Below, piece after piece: positions 1 to 43,363 of a stretch of 64,000 nucleotides of DNA; the first letter of the stretch is position 1, and each line of letters starts with the position of its first letter. The notes under the pieces were generated by a model. The model worked only from the letters and a program-made list of their open reading frames with translations, searched no databases and was not told where the DNA came from. A program made the position numbers and the translations under genes. Source of the stretch: Merluccius polli (Eukaryota; Chordata; Actinopteri; Gadiformes; Merlucciidae); NCBI GenBank assembly GCA_030340625.1, contig JAOPHQ010006615.1, positions 7,501-71,500 of the forward strand, given 5' to 3'.

Positions 1-236
1 TTCACTTCCTGCCCAGTCGATCTGCTCTGTTGAAATTGACCCGTTTCAGCAACGGCTCGCGTCAAAAATAGAAGTGCTACGGAATGATAGCGCTGCGGCG
101 CTGCTGGGACGCTGCTGAGACGTTCCGCAGCGCGCCCGGTGGGAATGCTTTCATTGATTAGAGTGGCAGCGATCAGCAGCGGTGACCGCGGCGCAGCCGT
201 TCCGCGGCGCTACGTCCCCGGTGGACTTTCACCATG

Positions 237-401
237 GCCCACATTGCCCGTAAATACTTGGGGACTCCTGCCACAACTGTCGCATGCGAGATACTTTTTT
301 CTTTAGCAGGCCATATTGTGCAGAAGAGGAGATCTAGTTTGTCACCAGAAAATGTGAACAAGCTGGTCTGCCTGAGTGACTGGTGGAAGAAGGAGAAATA
401 G
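237..401 (+). pseudogene. hAT transposase C-terminal dimerisation-domain fragment
   Basis: A 54-residue open frame reads ARKYLGTPATTVACEILFS followed by LAG, then RRSSLSPENVNKLVCLSDWW, and ends at a TAG at 399-401. This is the hAT family C-terminal dimerisation motif (usually a YL..PATS..SER.FS.AG pattern). The usual Ser-Glu-Arg is Cys-Glu-Ile here. The rest of the transposase is missing, so this is a decayed fragment within the collagen intron. Confidence 0.8.
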
Positions 402-512
402 AGCTTGGACTGATTGACACAAAGCTACTGACTGTAAACAGTTCATCATGACCTCTTATGTAGGCCTACAGTTCAAAATGCATGTTTAACTGAATAAACA
501 GTTAGTAAACAC

Positions 513-1111
513 TAAGGGTGACCCCGAATATTCGACTATTCGATGATTCGATCGGAGGAGTCTGATTCGACTGCCAATCTCATAGTCGAATCGTCGGCAA
601 AACACAGGATCATTCCATTCGGGCTATAGGCGGTGCTGAATGTCTGATTTTACATATAGTTTATTTCTCCCAATAAATCATATAGCCTATTTTTGTATCA
701 AGTGCAAAACACTGCCAACGCAGCGCCGCGGCGCGTCTATGACACAAGTGCCGCCCCTAGCACACATAGGAAGCATCGCGCTGCGGCGCGTCGACAGGAA
801 TATATCGGTAGTCGTCTCCGGAGCAGAAGGAAAACTGAAGAAAAGAAAAAAGCGCCTTTTCGGCGGCACTTGACGCGCGGCGACGCCGTGAAATAGGACA
901 GTGGCGTGAAAAGTAGCGGGGCGGCGCATCGGGGGGGGACCCCCCCCCCCCCCCCCCCCGGTCCGGGGTGTGTAAATTTCATTTCAATTGCTAGCGACGT
1001 CCATGTGGCAATGAGCAAAATAAAAGGAAACATGATTCGACGATCAGTCGAATAGGCAAGACTTGACGAATCAGATTCGACTATGTAAATTCTTAGTCGG
1101 GGACACCCCTA
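513..1111. mobile_element. Non-autonomous hAT-type MITE with 8-bp target duplication
   Basis: The ends are TAAGGGTGACCCCGA (513-527) and TCGGGGACACCCCTA (1097-1111), inverted repeats matching at 13 of 15 positions. Exact 8-base direct repeats GTAAACAC flank it at 505-512 and 1112-1119, the duplication size of hAT elements. The interior has further inverted TTCGACTATTCGA-like motifs near both ends, GC-rich palindromes and a C homopolymer (940-959), but no transposase frame. Confidence 0.85.
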
Positions 1112-1394
1112 GTAAACACAAGTACATCTTATTAAACATTATTTATTTTCATCACCAATTATCATAGTAGAACAGCTTTCTCAAGCAGTTTGTGATGCAT
1201 TTTGGAAACAGGAGATGAGCCCCTGGTCTAATGCGCCACCTGGCTTAAGAAACCTGTTCTCAAACTCTTACTTTTAGTCATTATTTAGGTAGCACACACA
1301 TATTGTGAATGCCTTCGGCAGAATTCAAATGAGCCATTTTAATCTAGATTAATACCAAGATTACAGTGAGATTAATCTAGATTAAAGAAATTAA

Positions 1395-1397
<3 letters not shown>

Positions 1398-1475
<78 letters not shown>
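1398..1475. repeat. (AT)n microsatellite
   Basis: About 38 uninterrupted AT units in the leading col4a2 intron. Confidence 0.95.
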
Positions 1476-1479
<4 letters not shown>

Positions 1480-1554
1480 TTTGTCTGTTTGTCCTCTCTG
1501 TTTCATTCTTTGTGAAGCACATGTTTTAAAACAGTGCTATTTGAATAAAGGTTG

Positions 1555-1602
1555 CTATTATTATTATTATTATTATTATTATTTTTATTTTTATTATTGT
1601 TA

Positions 1603-1648
<46 letters not shown>
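1555..1648. repeat. (TTA)n microsatellite, imperfect
   Basis: About 30 TTA units with a few T or G substitutions near the middle. Confidence 0.93.
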
Positions 1649-1649
<1 letters not shown>

Positions 1650-1868
1650 AGAACTACAGTTACGAGATCGACATTAATATTAATATTAATTAATTGTATT
1701 TATATAGCGCTTTTCAAGATACTCTAAGCGCTACATAGTGTGTGTGTATGGGGGGATATGACACCTTATCCACTACCAGACATTAGCACCTTCGAAGCCA
1801 GTCCAGGCATGTAACAGTGACTCAAACATAATTGACCTCCTTTTAAATCAACTCTGTTTCTCTCCCAG

Positions 1869-20938
<19,070 letters not shown>

Positions 20939-21751
20939 TTGTCACTTCCAACATCATGACTGTAAATAACGCTAAGCAGAAGACAAACGTTGTGAAGACA
21001 ATTATCGTTCCTTCTCCACATCCATCACCTGTGAAGCCAGGGGGAGCTTGAAATACTGACCACAGATCAGTGTAAATGAGACACCTTTTAATAGCAGCTC
21101 ACATCTCTGGCTCACAAACACCAGGGACTATGAGAGTCTATGAGAGGCCTGACGCGTAGAATGGATCACGGGTGCCCAATCACAAAGTCAACAGCAGTGA
21201 TATGCAAAATGTTATTTTATGTGTTATGTTCATACCGGTGCTTTTTTAATTTAATACCTCGACCACTTAGTAATGTTCACCACAGCTGAACCAAAGATGT
21301 GTGTATGCACTGCTTTACTTACTCCTCTCCTTATCACACTCAAGTTCCAGGATGTTCCAGCAATACCACTAACCCTGCTTTATACTCGGCCTTGTTTCAG
21401 CTCTTTGTTTTGGTCAACGCTGTTTGACAGTATTATTAATTTTTCTCACTCCAATGTCATCAGAAAGACGTTTTAAAATAAAATACAAATCAAGTTTATT
21501 TTCATGTTTACACATGTATCTACCGTCTCATAGGTTTAAGTTCATACATCTATATAAATATATATAAAACTTTGTTGGACACAATGCACTGATTCTCTGT
21601 CCTATATTTATATCTACTGAACAAGCTTGATTTGTTTTTTTTCCTTGGTGCATTAATTGTGATTGTCACGTGACTCTTACCTGTTCAAATTCCAAGAGGC
21701 GGCTTAATAGCTGTATGCTGCAAAGTCTCCTAAAAGTCAAGTAAAGACCCG

Positions 21752-21757
21752 AATAAA
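21752..21757 (+). promoter_or_regulatory. Polyadenylation signal candidate for col4a2
   Basis: AATAAA lies 814 bases after the stop codon. An earlier AATAAA at 21477 is an alternative. Confidence 0.55.
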
Positions 21758-22477
21758 GTTTGAATTGAAAGATTTGATCTCCGACTTATACACACACACA
21801 AAGTGGATCAACAGACCTGAATCTGTAGCCAAAACACTTTCATAAACCAATTTCACTTTGTTTTACTACTTTAATTAAGGAAACAGATTTGCATCGTACA
21901 TTTAGGTCTTGTGTCAATTATGTTGTCCGTATTGTGACAAATTCAATGCATTGTAAAAAACTGATTAAAAAAGTTTTCTAATACATTTGTTTTCTGAATT
22001 GAATCAACCAACCTTTAGTGGTATTACCATCACACTTGAGACAATTATAAATTCTTTTAAAATGGAAATCTTTATTATGATAGCATCTTAAAAAAAACAG
22101 GGATATGTATGATTATCGAGTAGTGCAGATTGTGTGTTTTTGAAATGTAGGAACAATATAGGAACAACTTCTAAGTTAATAACAATATTAGCGCGTTATT
22201 GTAAAATCCTTAAAAACAGGACTACATTCTACATGACACCCACCCAAAAAACACAAAAAAAACAACTAGTGCAGTTAATAAAAAGTGTGATTTTTGCATT
22301 GCAGGAACAAAAATATTTGGAATACATGTGGTTGCAAAAACTGAATTCCTGGCACTGTACCCATTAACACTCATTTGGTCACCAAGTGTGGTTTCAGAAA
22401 CAACAGTAGACCCAACAGACAGTTAACTTGTCTCTCACCTCCTTTAAATAATTTTAATCCATTACGTTATCTGGCAG

Positions 22478-22616
<139 letters not shown>

Positions 22617-22747
22617 ACCAGGTGTCCAGTTCATCTGGTGGTACCGATTGGTCAATCACAAGACACTTGGCTCGTATATTGCTTTAAAAGAGCAGTCACT
22701 ACTGTCCGTCAGCCAATGAGAGAGTCCCCACCCCGACGCCCACCCCA

Positions 22748-25700
22748 CTAGCAGCACCCTCTCCGTTTGCCGTTGGCCTCCCTGTAATCCTCCAGGTCCA
22801 CCGTGGGCGACCACTGATTCTCGTTCCTCTTCCTCAAGATGGAAGGCAGCACCAAATCAAACAGCGTCTCAAACAACGCGTCCACATTGTAGCCGGTCTT
22901 GGCGCTGGTCTCAAAGCACATCCTGTCCGCTGGCAGGCTGCTCTTCTCGTCCAGGCCCTTGTAGCGCAGGATCCTCCCATAGAGGGCCGTGGCTTCATCG
23001 TGACCCACCTGCTTGAGCAGGGAGCTGGGGGAGGCCGGGGAGGCGGGTGGAGTAGGGCAGGCGGGGGGAACCTGCGGTTTCATCCTCTGCTCCCCACCCT
23101 CGCCCTGGTCATCGGCGAGGCCGTCCGTGGCCACCGTCAGCTGGGCCTGGGGGTCCGTGAGGTCGGCTTTGTTGCCCACTATGGCGTAAATGCAGTCATT
23201 GTTGGCCGTGTCCGTCAGGGACAGGAAACGCTCCTCGATCTCGGCCAGACTCTGCCAGTTGGTGACATCGTAGGTGAGGATGATGGCGGGCCGCGCCTCG
23301 GCAGTACATGGAGCCCAAACCGTGGAACTGCTCCCGGCCTGGGTGGAGACCAGCAGATCACGGATGACTTATCTTACTTCATCAAACTTGTTTTTTTTTT
23401 TACAAAAACACCAGTCATTTTAAGACTGCGGGACTTTGAGTTGAAAGCAGAAATATGCAAACAAGGAGTGTCATACGTTTGCTTAAAGGAAAATATAATC
23501 ATGTTTACTAAACTCTATTCACCAAAGGTAACCTAGTAAAATGTACAATCAGGCCTTATTTGGATATGCTAAGCAATGGCCATTTACAGGCCTTAAAGCT
23601 AAATTTTGAGTTTGAGTTGAGAGAGTGAGTTTTGCTCAGAACTTTTGTCTCGACTGTTCACATTGTGGATGTGTGGCTCGAGATCAAATATTTGTTGGAT
23701 ACAATTACCCATTAAAAAAAATCTGATTTAAAAAAGATTAATGTGTGCTGATGAAAAACGTTTTCCAAGGACTTAACCGTGACATAATTTGGCCTGGGAA
23801 ATTTTAAACCACATCTACATTATGGAGGAAAGGAACCTCAACAACCAACTCAACATTCTGAAACTAGGTGATCAGAACAGCAAAATGAAACGTCAATATT
23901 AAAAGCTTTCTGCTATTAACGTGGTGGTGGTGGTGGTGGTGGTGGTGGGAAGCCACCATAAGGCTATGTGTTTAGAGGCATTCATGGTTAAGGTGATACC
24001 AAAGGGTGATACTTTTTTACATTCGAACATGAAGATAGATGCTATATGACTGGTTTAATTAAGAATATGTGTTATGTGTGTTATATGATGTGTGATAATT
24101 TAATTATGCATTTGTGTTAGGCTTTTCCAACTGGCTGTCGCCGTTGGAAAACAAAGAGAAGCTTTGTTGCTGAAATATGAAGGCTTATAATGGATGCACT
24201 ATGGGCACCATGTCATCAGTCTGGCATTATTTTCATGACATAGAAATCCATTTTCCCTGCGTTTATTAAATCCATTGCAGGACCAAAAAAAGAAACATCA
24301 TTTTCTTGTACAAAGAGTCATTTTACAGTGATAGCCTATGTGCAAACAGGCTGTCTAAATAATGGTCCTACCTAACAGTCCAACACATGAAGCAAGAGGA
24401 AACCTTTTTTTGAGCTCTGAAAGTGCTGGCATTAGTGTGTTAGATGTGAAACATGGGAATGGGAAAAGGAAATAGGGTGGCACCTAATTAAACATGAGAA
24501 TTAATATGCAGTATCTAGCTAAATAAGGCACAATAGTAGCAACATCATAATTCTGGAAAGCACTGTGTGACATGTGAGTGTGGGAAAGGTTAAAGCATGT
24601 GGAGTCATGGTTTTTCTGCCTCAGCCACTCTTTCTTAACACAGTCATGTGGCTGATAAGAGGAACAAGTCAGCCAGCTGAATTCCCTGTAGCCTTCAAAT
24701 GAAGCCATCAAACAAGAAACAAAGAAAGAAAGACACGTTAGACCTGGAGGCAAAAAAACCTACCAGGACATGTTGAATTTGTCTTGCAAAAATATGTAAA
24801 AGTAAAGACATAACATGACTTCCAACCGTTTGATCTGGTGTGGACCAAGAACCTAGCCATGATAATAAACCTTCAGTAAAAAACTTCCAAACAGTGAGAG
24901 TTTGGAAATGAAAGTGTGTAGGGGCCATTTCATCAGAGGTCATGAGGCCTGCATTGGGTATTTTGATGACACAGATATAGCGCTGATAATTACAAAACAG
25001 TGAAAAAAAACAGGAGTTGCTCAAGTAGGGAATTTCAGGACAGCTAATGGCTTGAGGCCAATGGGCACTAGAAGTGAGCATACTGCATAACATGATTCGG
25101 TTATCTTGTGCTTGTCGTTTTTTTCAGTCCAGTCACATATTTAGTACGTCCCTTACCTATACCACACAGATAAAAGAAACACATTTAGAAAGAAGACATT
25201 TAGTTACAGAAATTAAAAAAGGAAAAACATTTAGTTGCAGAAATTAAAAAAAGGGAAAACATTTAGTTACAGAAATTTTAAAAAAGGGAAAACATTTAGT
25301 TACAGAAATTAAAAAAGTAAAAACATTTAGTTACAGAAATTTAAAAAAGGAAAAACATTTAGTTACAGAAAGAAAAAGGAAAAACATTTAGTTACAGGAA
25401 GAAAAAGGGAAAAACATTCAGTTACAGGAAGAAAAAGGGAAAAACATTTAGTTACAGGAAGAAAAGGGGAAAAACATTTAGTTACAGGAAGAAAAGGGAA
25501 AAACATTTAGTTACAGGAAGAAAAAGGAAAAACATTTAGTTACAGAAAGAAAAAGAAACGCATGTAGAAGAGTAGCCTGGTTGACGGTCGTGTTGTGACG
25601 CCTTGTGACGCTAGCCCTGCTAGGCTACATGCTAACGACGTTAAAAGACGTCGTTAAAAGCGTTATAAGAGCAACATGTGTCGTTATCGGCGTCCACCCG

Positions 25701-26052
25701 TCCCCACCTTTCCAACACACACTGCGACTAAAAACGACGTGTCATGTGTTCAAACGGCGGCACGCGGCGGGCGGCCAGGTGAGCGGGGTCACGCGCGCAA
25801 GGTAAATAGTTTACATGAAGAAAAAAAAAAGAAAAAGTATTATAAAAATCACAGCATTTTACCTGCCGTGTCCCATATGGAGATGTTGTAGGGTCCCCAC
25901 TGCTTGAGGTAAAACGCCCCTCCGACGGTGCTGATGGTGTCCCTGAACTTCCTCTCGGTGTACCTGTGGAGCAGGGACGTCTTCCCCACGCTGGTGTCCC
26001 CCAGGATCACCACCTTCACGTCCGGCTTCTTCATCTTGGACACCTCGGGCAT
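22748..26052 (-). CDS. rab20: Ras-related small GTPase Rab20 (2 exons, one apparent frameshift)
   Basis: Rab-family GTPase acting in endosome and phagosome traffic. Exon 1 is 25863-26052 and exon 2 is 22748-23338, joined in phase 1. The start at 26052 has a perfect GCCACC context; an upstream in-frame ATG at 26076 is weaker, and human RAB20 begins at the equivalent of Met7. Visible motifs are the P-loop GDTSVGKTS (residues 18-26), FYLKQWGPYNISIWDTAG, NKAD, ETSAK and a C-terminal RRGCC for double prenylation. A serine/proline-rich insert follows NKAD, as in other Rab20 proteins. Exon 2 is 591 bases where 590 would keep frame; see the frameshift entry. RAB20 lies next to COL4A2 and NAXD in human too, supporting orthology. 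Confidence 0.93.
23288..23290 (-). other. rab20: Apparent 1-base insertion (frameshift) in rab20 exon 2
   Basis: After MYCRGAA the frame should continue with AIILTYD, but the extra base in the GGG at 23288-23290 (CCC in sense) shifts it. Both sides read as good Rab20 in different frames: GREQFHGLGSMYCRGAA before, and LTYDVTNWQSLAEIEER plus the rest after. All other motifs are intact, so a sequencing or assembly error is the simplest explanation. A real recent mutation cannot be excluded. Confidence 0.85.
23339..25862 (-). other. rab20 intron with (GGT)n and a minisatellite
   Basis: It contains a (GGT)n at 23921-23949, otherwise unique-looking AT-rich sequence, and a 12-unit minisatellite at 25199-25555. 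No coding exon or clear transposon was recognised. Confidence 0.6.
25199..25555. repeat. Minisatellite of about 30-base units in rab20 intron
   Basis: Twelve head-to-tail units begin ACATTTAGTTACAG followed by a purine-rich tail of A and G. Two sub-types are visible: early units end AAATTAAAAAAGG, later ones end GAAGAAAAAGG. This is an array of local tandem duplications, not a CRISPR: there are no unique spacers. Confidence 0.9.
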
Positions 26053-26441
26053 GGTGGCTCCGGACCGACACGACACGACTCAACCCGGTTTAACTCGCGT
26101 TGGTGGCCGAGCTGAACACGAAGTCGTTGCGATATGGCAGCATTGTTTTGTGGGAGGACGTGGACTTGGACTCCCCCTGTGCAGTGAGACGCGGTCCAGA
26201 CTCACTCAGTCGCAAGTGACGTGAGTTTAAAACCCCTGAACGGGAAGTAGCTCGAGCAAAGTGGTGGGTCCGCCGCGGGGAGCCGGGAGGGACGTGCGAT
26301 TTAGTCAAATGGTTTGCCCCGATAGGCGGACTTTGTGTGTGTGTGTGTGTGTGCGTGTGTGTATTTGACTGTATGTGCGCGCGCGCGCGCGCGTGTGTGT
26401 GTACACTGGACTACTGAACCCTGGGCCGCTGTGCACAATGA

Positions 26442-26472
<31 letters not shown>

Positions 26473-27138
26473 CCTGGTATTATTATTATCTCCATTCCCG
26501 GAACATGACTTATATTATTATATATTAGTTTCAGTGTTCACGGGAAAAACGGCCGCGAAAGGCAGCGCCGCCAGGCGGGTTAAACATGTGCTGCAGGCGA
26601 GGGACACTGGGTGGCTTTTGTGATGTTAATTGGGCCAAATAATTTATTCAGAATTGCAATGTTAGAAACTTATTGAGCGATTAAAAACAAGTTTTGTGTG
26701 CGCTAGTGGCGACACATGGACATAGCAGCAGGGCGCTGCTGTGCCTTTAAGAGCAGCGTCCAATTGTATTCCAGCGTTTTTAGAAAAAACAAAACAAAGT
26801 TTCCTGTTTATGCTGAGGAAGGATCCTGGATTGTAGCGTTATCCCGGTCTATCACAACGCAATTTCCGGTCACATGCTTCCTTTATGAGCTGTGTACGGC
26901 AGTTTAACAATCCCCGGAGCGAGAAGAATAAGAGCATGACAATAATAACAAAAACAACGACAACAACAAGGAGAATAAATATGTTGTTGTTGTGTTTTTT
27001 TTTTACAAAACAATGGACAACGCAATATCCGAAACATGTAACAGAAACGGATATCCCCTCTATCGGAAGTCCCGCCCCTCTCTCGCTCTCCGCCTAAACG
27101 CTCATTTGGCGCATCGACGTCGACGACACCGCTTGGGA
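26053..27138. promoter_or_regulatory. Head-to-head intergenic region of rab20 and naxd
   Basis: About 1.1 kb lies between the two divergent start codons and must contain both promoters. It is CpG-rich near each end. It holds a (GT)n at 26335-26361, an alternating GC run at 26376-26393 and a (GT)n at 26442-26470. No TATA box is obvious. A shared bidirectional promoter is inferred from arrangement only. Confidence 0.55.
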
Positions 27139-39329
<12,191 letters not shown>

Positions 39330-39671
39330 ATACACTGCTTTGTTCTTCACGGTACATAGTGTTGGGTGAGGGGATGTTTTAATATAGCCTACATTTTCAG
39401 TTCAGCTTTCCTTCAAACACTGTCTAAAAAAACACTGATTTTCAACATGGATATACATTGTGTGTGCCTATAGCTAGGCGAGTAAAAAGGTGTCCAAAGA
39501 CACCCACTTTGATCTTTTTAGATTGTATTATACTGTATATGGATGGGCCGAGTGAGTTTGAACTGTGTGACACTATATTATTTGTGTAAAGCCAGCTATT
39601 TGCCATGTAAAACATAAAATCAAATGTAAAAAGAAATGTGATTAGTAAATTACACTCATTCAAAATTTTAC

Positions 39672-39677
39672 AATAAA
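39672..39677 (+). promoter_or_regulatory. Polyadenylation signal candidate for naxd
   Basis: AATAAA lies 343 bases after the naxd stop. Confidence 0.6.
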
Positions 39678-39757
39678 TTACTTGTTTTTCAGCCACCACT
39701 CTTCAATCTGTCATAGTAAAATAATAATAATGTAATGCGCCTTGTCCGCCACAGAGG

Positions 39758-39935
<178 letters not shown>

Positions 39936-40019
39936 GCACCCGCGCGCGGTATCTACCAGTAACTACAACCCTACTACACAGCCACTCCTGGCGCATGCGC
40001 ACAAGGTGATCAGTTAGCA

Positions 40020-40159
40020 GTAGCTTCAGCGCTAGCTATGCTAACGGGTGTTACGGTAGCAGCACAGAGTGGTCCGCCTCACAAAACTGTCCAACATTTG
40101 GGTCCGGGTCCACACTACGTTACACTTTCAGCCCAAAAAACAGCGGAACACGTTGCAAG
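40020..40159 (+). other. ing1: Candidate 5' untranslated exon of ing1
   Basis: A CpG-rich stretch ends CGTTGCAAG followed by a good donor GTAAAC at 40160. The ing1 coding exon is preceded by an acceptor (TTTTGGTACAG near 41775), so an untranslated first exon is expected upstream. The 5' limit is a guess. Confidence 0.35.
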
Positions 40160-41813
40160 GTAAACTTTTGTCCCACATGATGCACTTTGTCGCCATATCT
40201 AAACCAGGCTTGTGTATGTGTGTGTGTTTTTTTTTTCTTCGCCGTAGCCTTGCTTTAAACCGACATGATCTCCGTACTGTAAATAAACAACCGAAGTTAC
40301 TTAAGGGGGCTGCGATCCGTAACACGTGTATGGACGTATATATATACATAAATATGCACGTATGTGTATTTGTGTATATATATATATGCGTGTATAAACA
40401 CAACGCTAATGTCCCCACTACGACACGGAGCGTCTTGTCCGTGTCTCCATGATGGCTAACGACGTGTCTCCACAACACCGTTATACCGACCCGGAGAACG
40501 GGTCGTCCGGGACGGTGCTGACCCGATCACCGCCGGTTCTGGTCCCCGCCACGGGAGCCCGTCCTGGACCCGGACCCACCCCCAGGCACCGCGTATATCA
40601 TCAGTACTACTATAGGGACGTCGTATCGTCGCACACCACCACCCACCATTTGTTTGCTGCTGCAGGGAGGCGGGGTGTCCACGGCGAAGTTGAAGAGGTC
40701 AGCCGAAAATACGGTTTTTAGGAGGCGGATGTGTGTTGGGATTCGACGTCCGACCGTTAAAAAAAAACAAAAACCGCGATGAGATGTTTTCGTGCGGTAA
40801 TGACGATAATATCGCGGTTCGTTCGAATCGCGACGGTGGAGTGGAGCTGGTGGTCCCCTCTGGCGGCACAGTGTCGGCGTGGCGTCGGCGACGTTAAGGG
40901 GACCAGATTTATTTACGAAAGGGGGGATATAAAACCAGTACGTTTGTAGTTTGGTGGTCCACATGTCGGCAACATATGGGATGTTGTTTTTTCGACAAAA
41001 GGGACATATCGTATTTACGTGTGGGCTGTTCTGGTCACGGTATATGTAGTGGTGGTGGTGAAAGATTGGCCAGTAGGGTATGGTAAAACAAAGCCATTGT
41101 AGTGATTATCTATTGGCTTATGATCGATCATGCCTGCTTATGGTATAAAGTCGATAGATGGACCCCCCCCACCACCACCATCACCACGTCACAGCCCATC
41201 AGATCGACACGAGACTAATTCATCTATTCATTGTATTTCTCATTTAAAAACATGTGATATTTCCCATTAGTCTGCGTGGTCCCATCCAATGCCAGCTAAT
41301 AGATCTGCAGTAGTATTCGCTGGACGTGGTCTGAGGTCCGCTCTGTTGTTTCTTTTTACGAAAAAGCAAACAGTTTGTTGACCCCGGGGGCCCTGTACGC
41401 TCAACGCCTTTCTAGGAACTGTGTTATCTCTATCCCTTTCCATATTGAGTCATTGAGAAATCACTGTCAAACAGTGTTGAGTTCATCCAGTGAAAGAGTC
41501 AATAGCTGTCCTGGTGAGCAATGGGGTTTGCTGAACATTTTTTTTAAAAATGCTACATTTATGCTACATTTATAAAGCATGGGATGTGGAGAAGACATGC
41601 ATAATAAGATGTGATGGTTCACGCTGGTTGGTTCTTTGGGTGCACAACTAAACAGACTCAAGATTGTCGGCTTAATCGTATGTTTCTGTGGTTTCATCAC
41701 TTCCTCTAATTGCAGGTTTTTTTTCTATATGCTTCAAAAAAATGTAAAAAGGATTTCGTTTTCATTTTGGTACAGGTGCAGTGGGTAAGATTGCAGCCGA
41801 ATAAAAACCTGCA

Positions 41814-43363
41814 ATGTTAAACCCGACAAATGGGGATCCCGTCCATGTTGTGGCAAATTATGTGGAGGAGTATTTGGATCTGGTGGAATCCTTGCCTTTC
41901 GACTTACAGAGAAGTGTGTCCCTCATGAAGGAAATTGATGCAAAATACCAAGGTAAGTTAGTTATGCTTCCAAACCACTTGACTTAATGAGACTAGTGGT
42001 GTTATTAAAATAATGGTATCAAAGATCATTGTGTTCTTGTCTCTGGTGCACCATTATAGCCATCTTATCTTCTGAGTAGTTGGTTGTTAAATATGAGTAA
42101 TAATGAAAAGCCAGTTATGTGTACAGACCACTACATTGTACAACCACTACCAGAGACCACCCAACAATACATCCCCTTGTATTTTTAATGACATTATGTT
42201 GAATATACCTGAAACTATTCCTATTAAACCTTGTTGTTTGTGTTGGTCAGATGTTCTCAAGGAGCTTGACGATGCCTATGAACGTTACCGTAGAGAGTCT
42301 GATCCAATCCAGCGACGGAGGCTTCAGCTGTCTATCCAGAGAGTTTTGATCCGCAGCCAAGAACTTGGAGATGAGAAGATCCAGATCGCAGCTCAGATGG
42401 TGTGTAATAATTAACAAGCACCAGTGTTGGACTCGCAGTACACATTAACATCTACATTTACATTTAGGGCATTTAGCAGACGCTTTTGTCCAAAGCAACT
42501 TACAAAAAGTACATTTGTCAGTAGAAAGTACAACAACAATATATCACTGTTGGTACAGCAAGGATGTGAATAGAACAAGTTCCTAAGTGCACGGTAATTG
42601 CTAGATTCAGCTGTCCTTTCTGGTGTACAGCATGGACAGCTAGGGTGAGATGCTATTCGATGCTAAGTACTATTTCGTTGTCAGCTGTTCTAAAACCCTG
42701 GGTGTGTCCTTATCGTTTCAGGTGGAGTTGGTAGAGAACCGAACGCGACAGATCGATTGGCATTCAGAGCACCTCCATTCCTCTCAGGACAGCCAAGAAA
42801 GTCATGTCCCTGCGCCGGTTTCCGTGATGGCCGCCACAGCGTCCATAATGTCGCCGGCGTCATCGGTGACGGTCACGCCGGGCAAAGCCGGGCACCACGA
42901 CAAGCGACGGGAAGACCTCGCACCGAGCTCGGTTGGCGTCGATAAGTCTGGGGGGAAGCGCTCGAGGCGCCAGAAAAACGGCGAGAATCGCGACAGCTAC
43001 AGCGGCGGCGGTCTAGAACACGGCGATGACGCGGGCCTGGGGGCTTCCAGAGAGAAGAGGGCCAAGACGTCCTCCAAGAAGAAGAAGCGGTCAAAGGGAA
43101 AGTCTGAGCGAGAGGTGTCCCCTCCAGACCTGCCCATCGACCCCGATGAGCCAACCTACTGCCTGTGTGAGCAGGTGTCCTATGGGGAGATGATTGGCTG
43201 CGATAATGATGAATGTCCCATCGAGTGGTTCCACTTCTCCTGTGTGGGGCTCCATCATAAGCCCAAGGGCAAGTGGTTCTGCCCCAAATGCAGGGGTGAG
43301 AATGAGAAGACCATGGACAAGGCTCTGGAGAGAGCGAAAAAGGAGAGGTCTTACAACAGGTAG
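41814..43363 (+). CDS. ing1: Inhibitor of growth protein 1 (PHD-finger chromatin reader)
   Basis: Subunit of a Sin3/HDAC-type chromatin complex; its PHD finger reads H3K4me3. Exons 41814-41952, 42251-42399 and 42722-43363 encode 309 residues (human p33ING1b has 279). The N-terminal ING domain is visible (NYVEEYLDLVESLPFDLQRS; MKEIDAKYQ; RVLIRSQELGDEKIQIAAQM; VELVENRTRQ). A longer variable middle is followed by basic nuclear signals (GKRSRRQKNGENRD; SSKKKKRSKGKSER). The PHD finger (residues about 242-290) runs CLCEQVSYGEMIGCDNDEC, then FHFSCVGL and WFCPKCRG, with all C4HC3 ligands. The C-terminus KALERAKKERSYNR is the polybasic tail. ING2 is less likely from sequence and position. The start corresponds to the short first exon of the p33-type form. 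Confidence 0.95.
42440..42640. repeat. Fish dispersed repeat in ing1 intron 2
   Basis: Contains the common teleost motif CATTTAGCAGACGCTTTT followed by GTCCAAAGCAACTTACAAAA. It is a short interspersed repeat of a class I cannot name with certainty; non-coding. Confidence 0.6.

Larger units (their letters stand above)
1..1868. other. col4a2 intron filled with hAT remnants and microsatellites
   Basis: No collagen exon could be found here. The stretch holds GC-rich palindromic sequence (80-235), a hAT transposase tail (237-401), a hAT-type MITE (513-1111), AT-rich sequence, an (AT)n at 1398-1475, a (TTA)n at 1555-1648, and about 1688-1800 a sequence resembling fish LINE 3' ends (TTTATATAGCGCTTTTC). 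Confidence 0.6.

Noticed and set aside
25199..25555. Regular direct repeats that might be taken for a CRISPR array
   Set aside because: The units are contiguous without unique spacers, and the sequence is vertebrate.
40449..40721. 90-codon frame upstream of ing1
   Set aside because: Pro/Arg-rich reading of a CpG-rich region, no recognised domain, and no splice donor joining it in frame to ing1 exon 2 was found.
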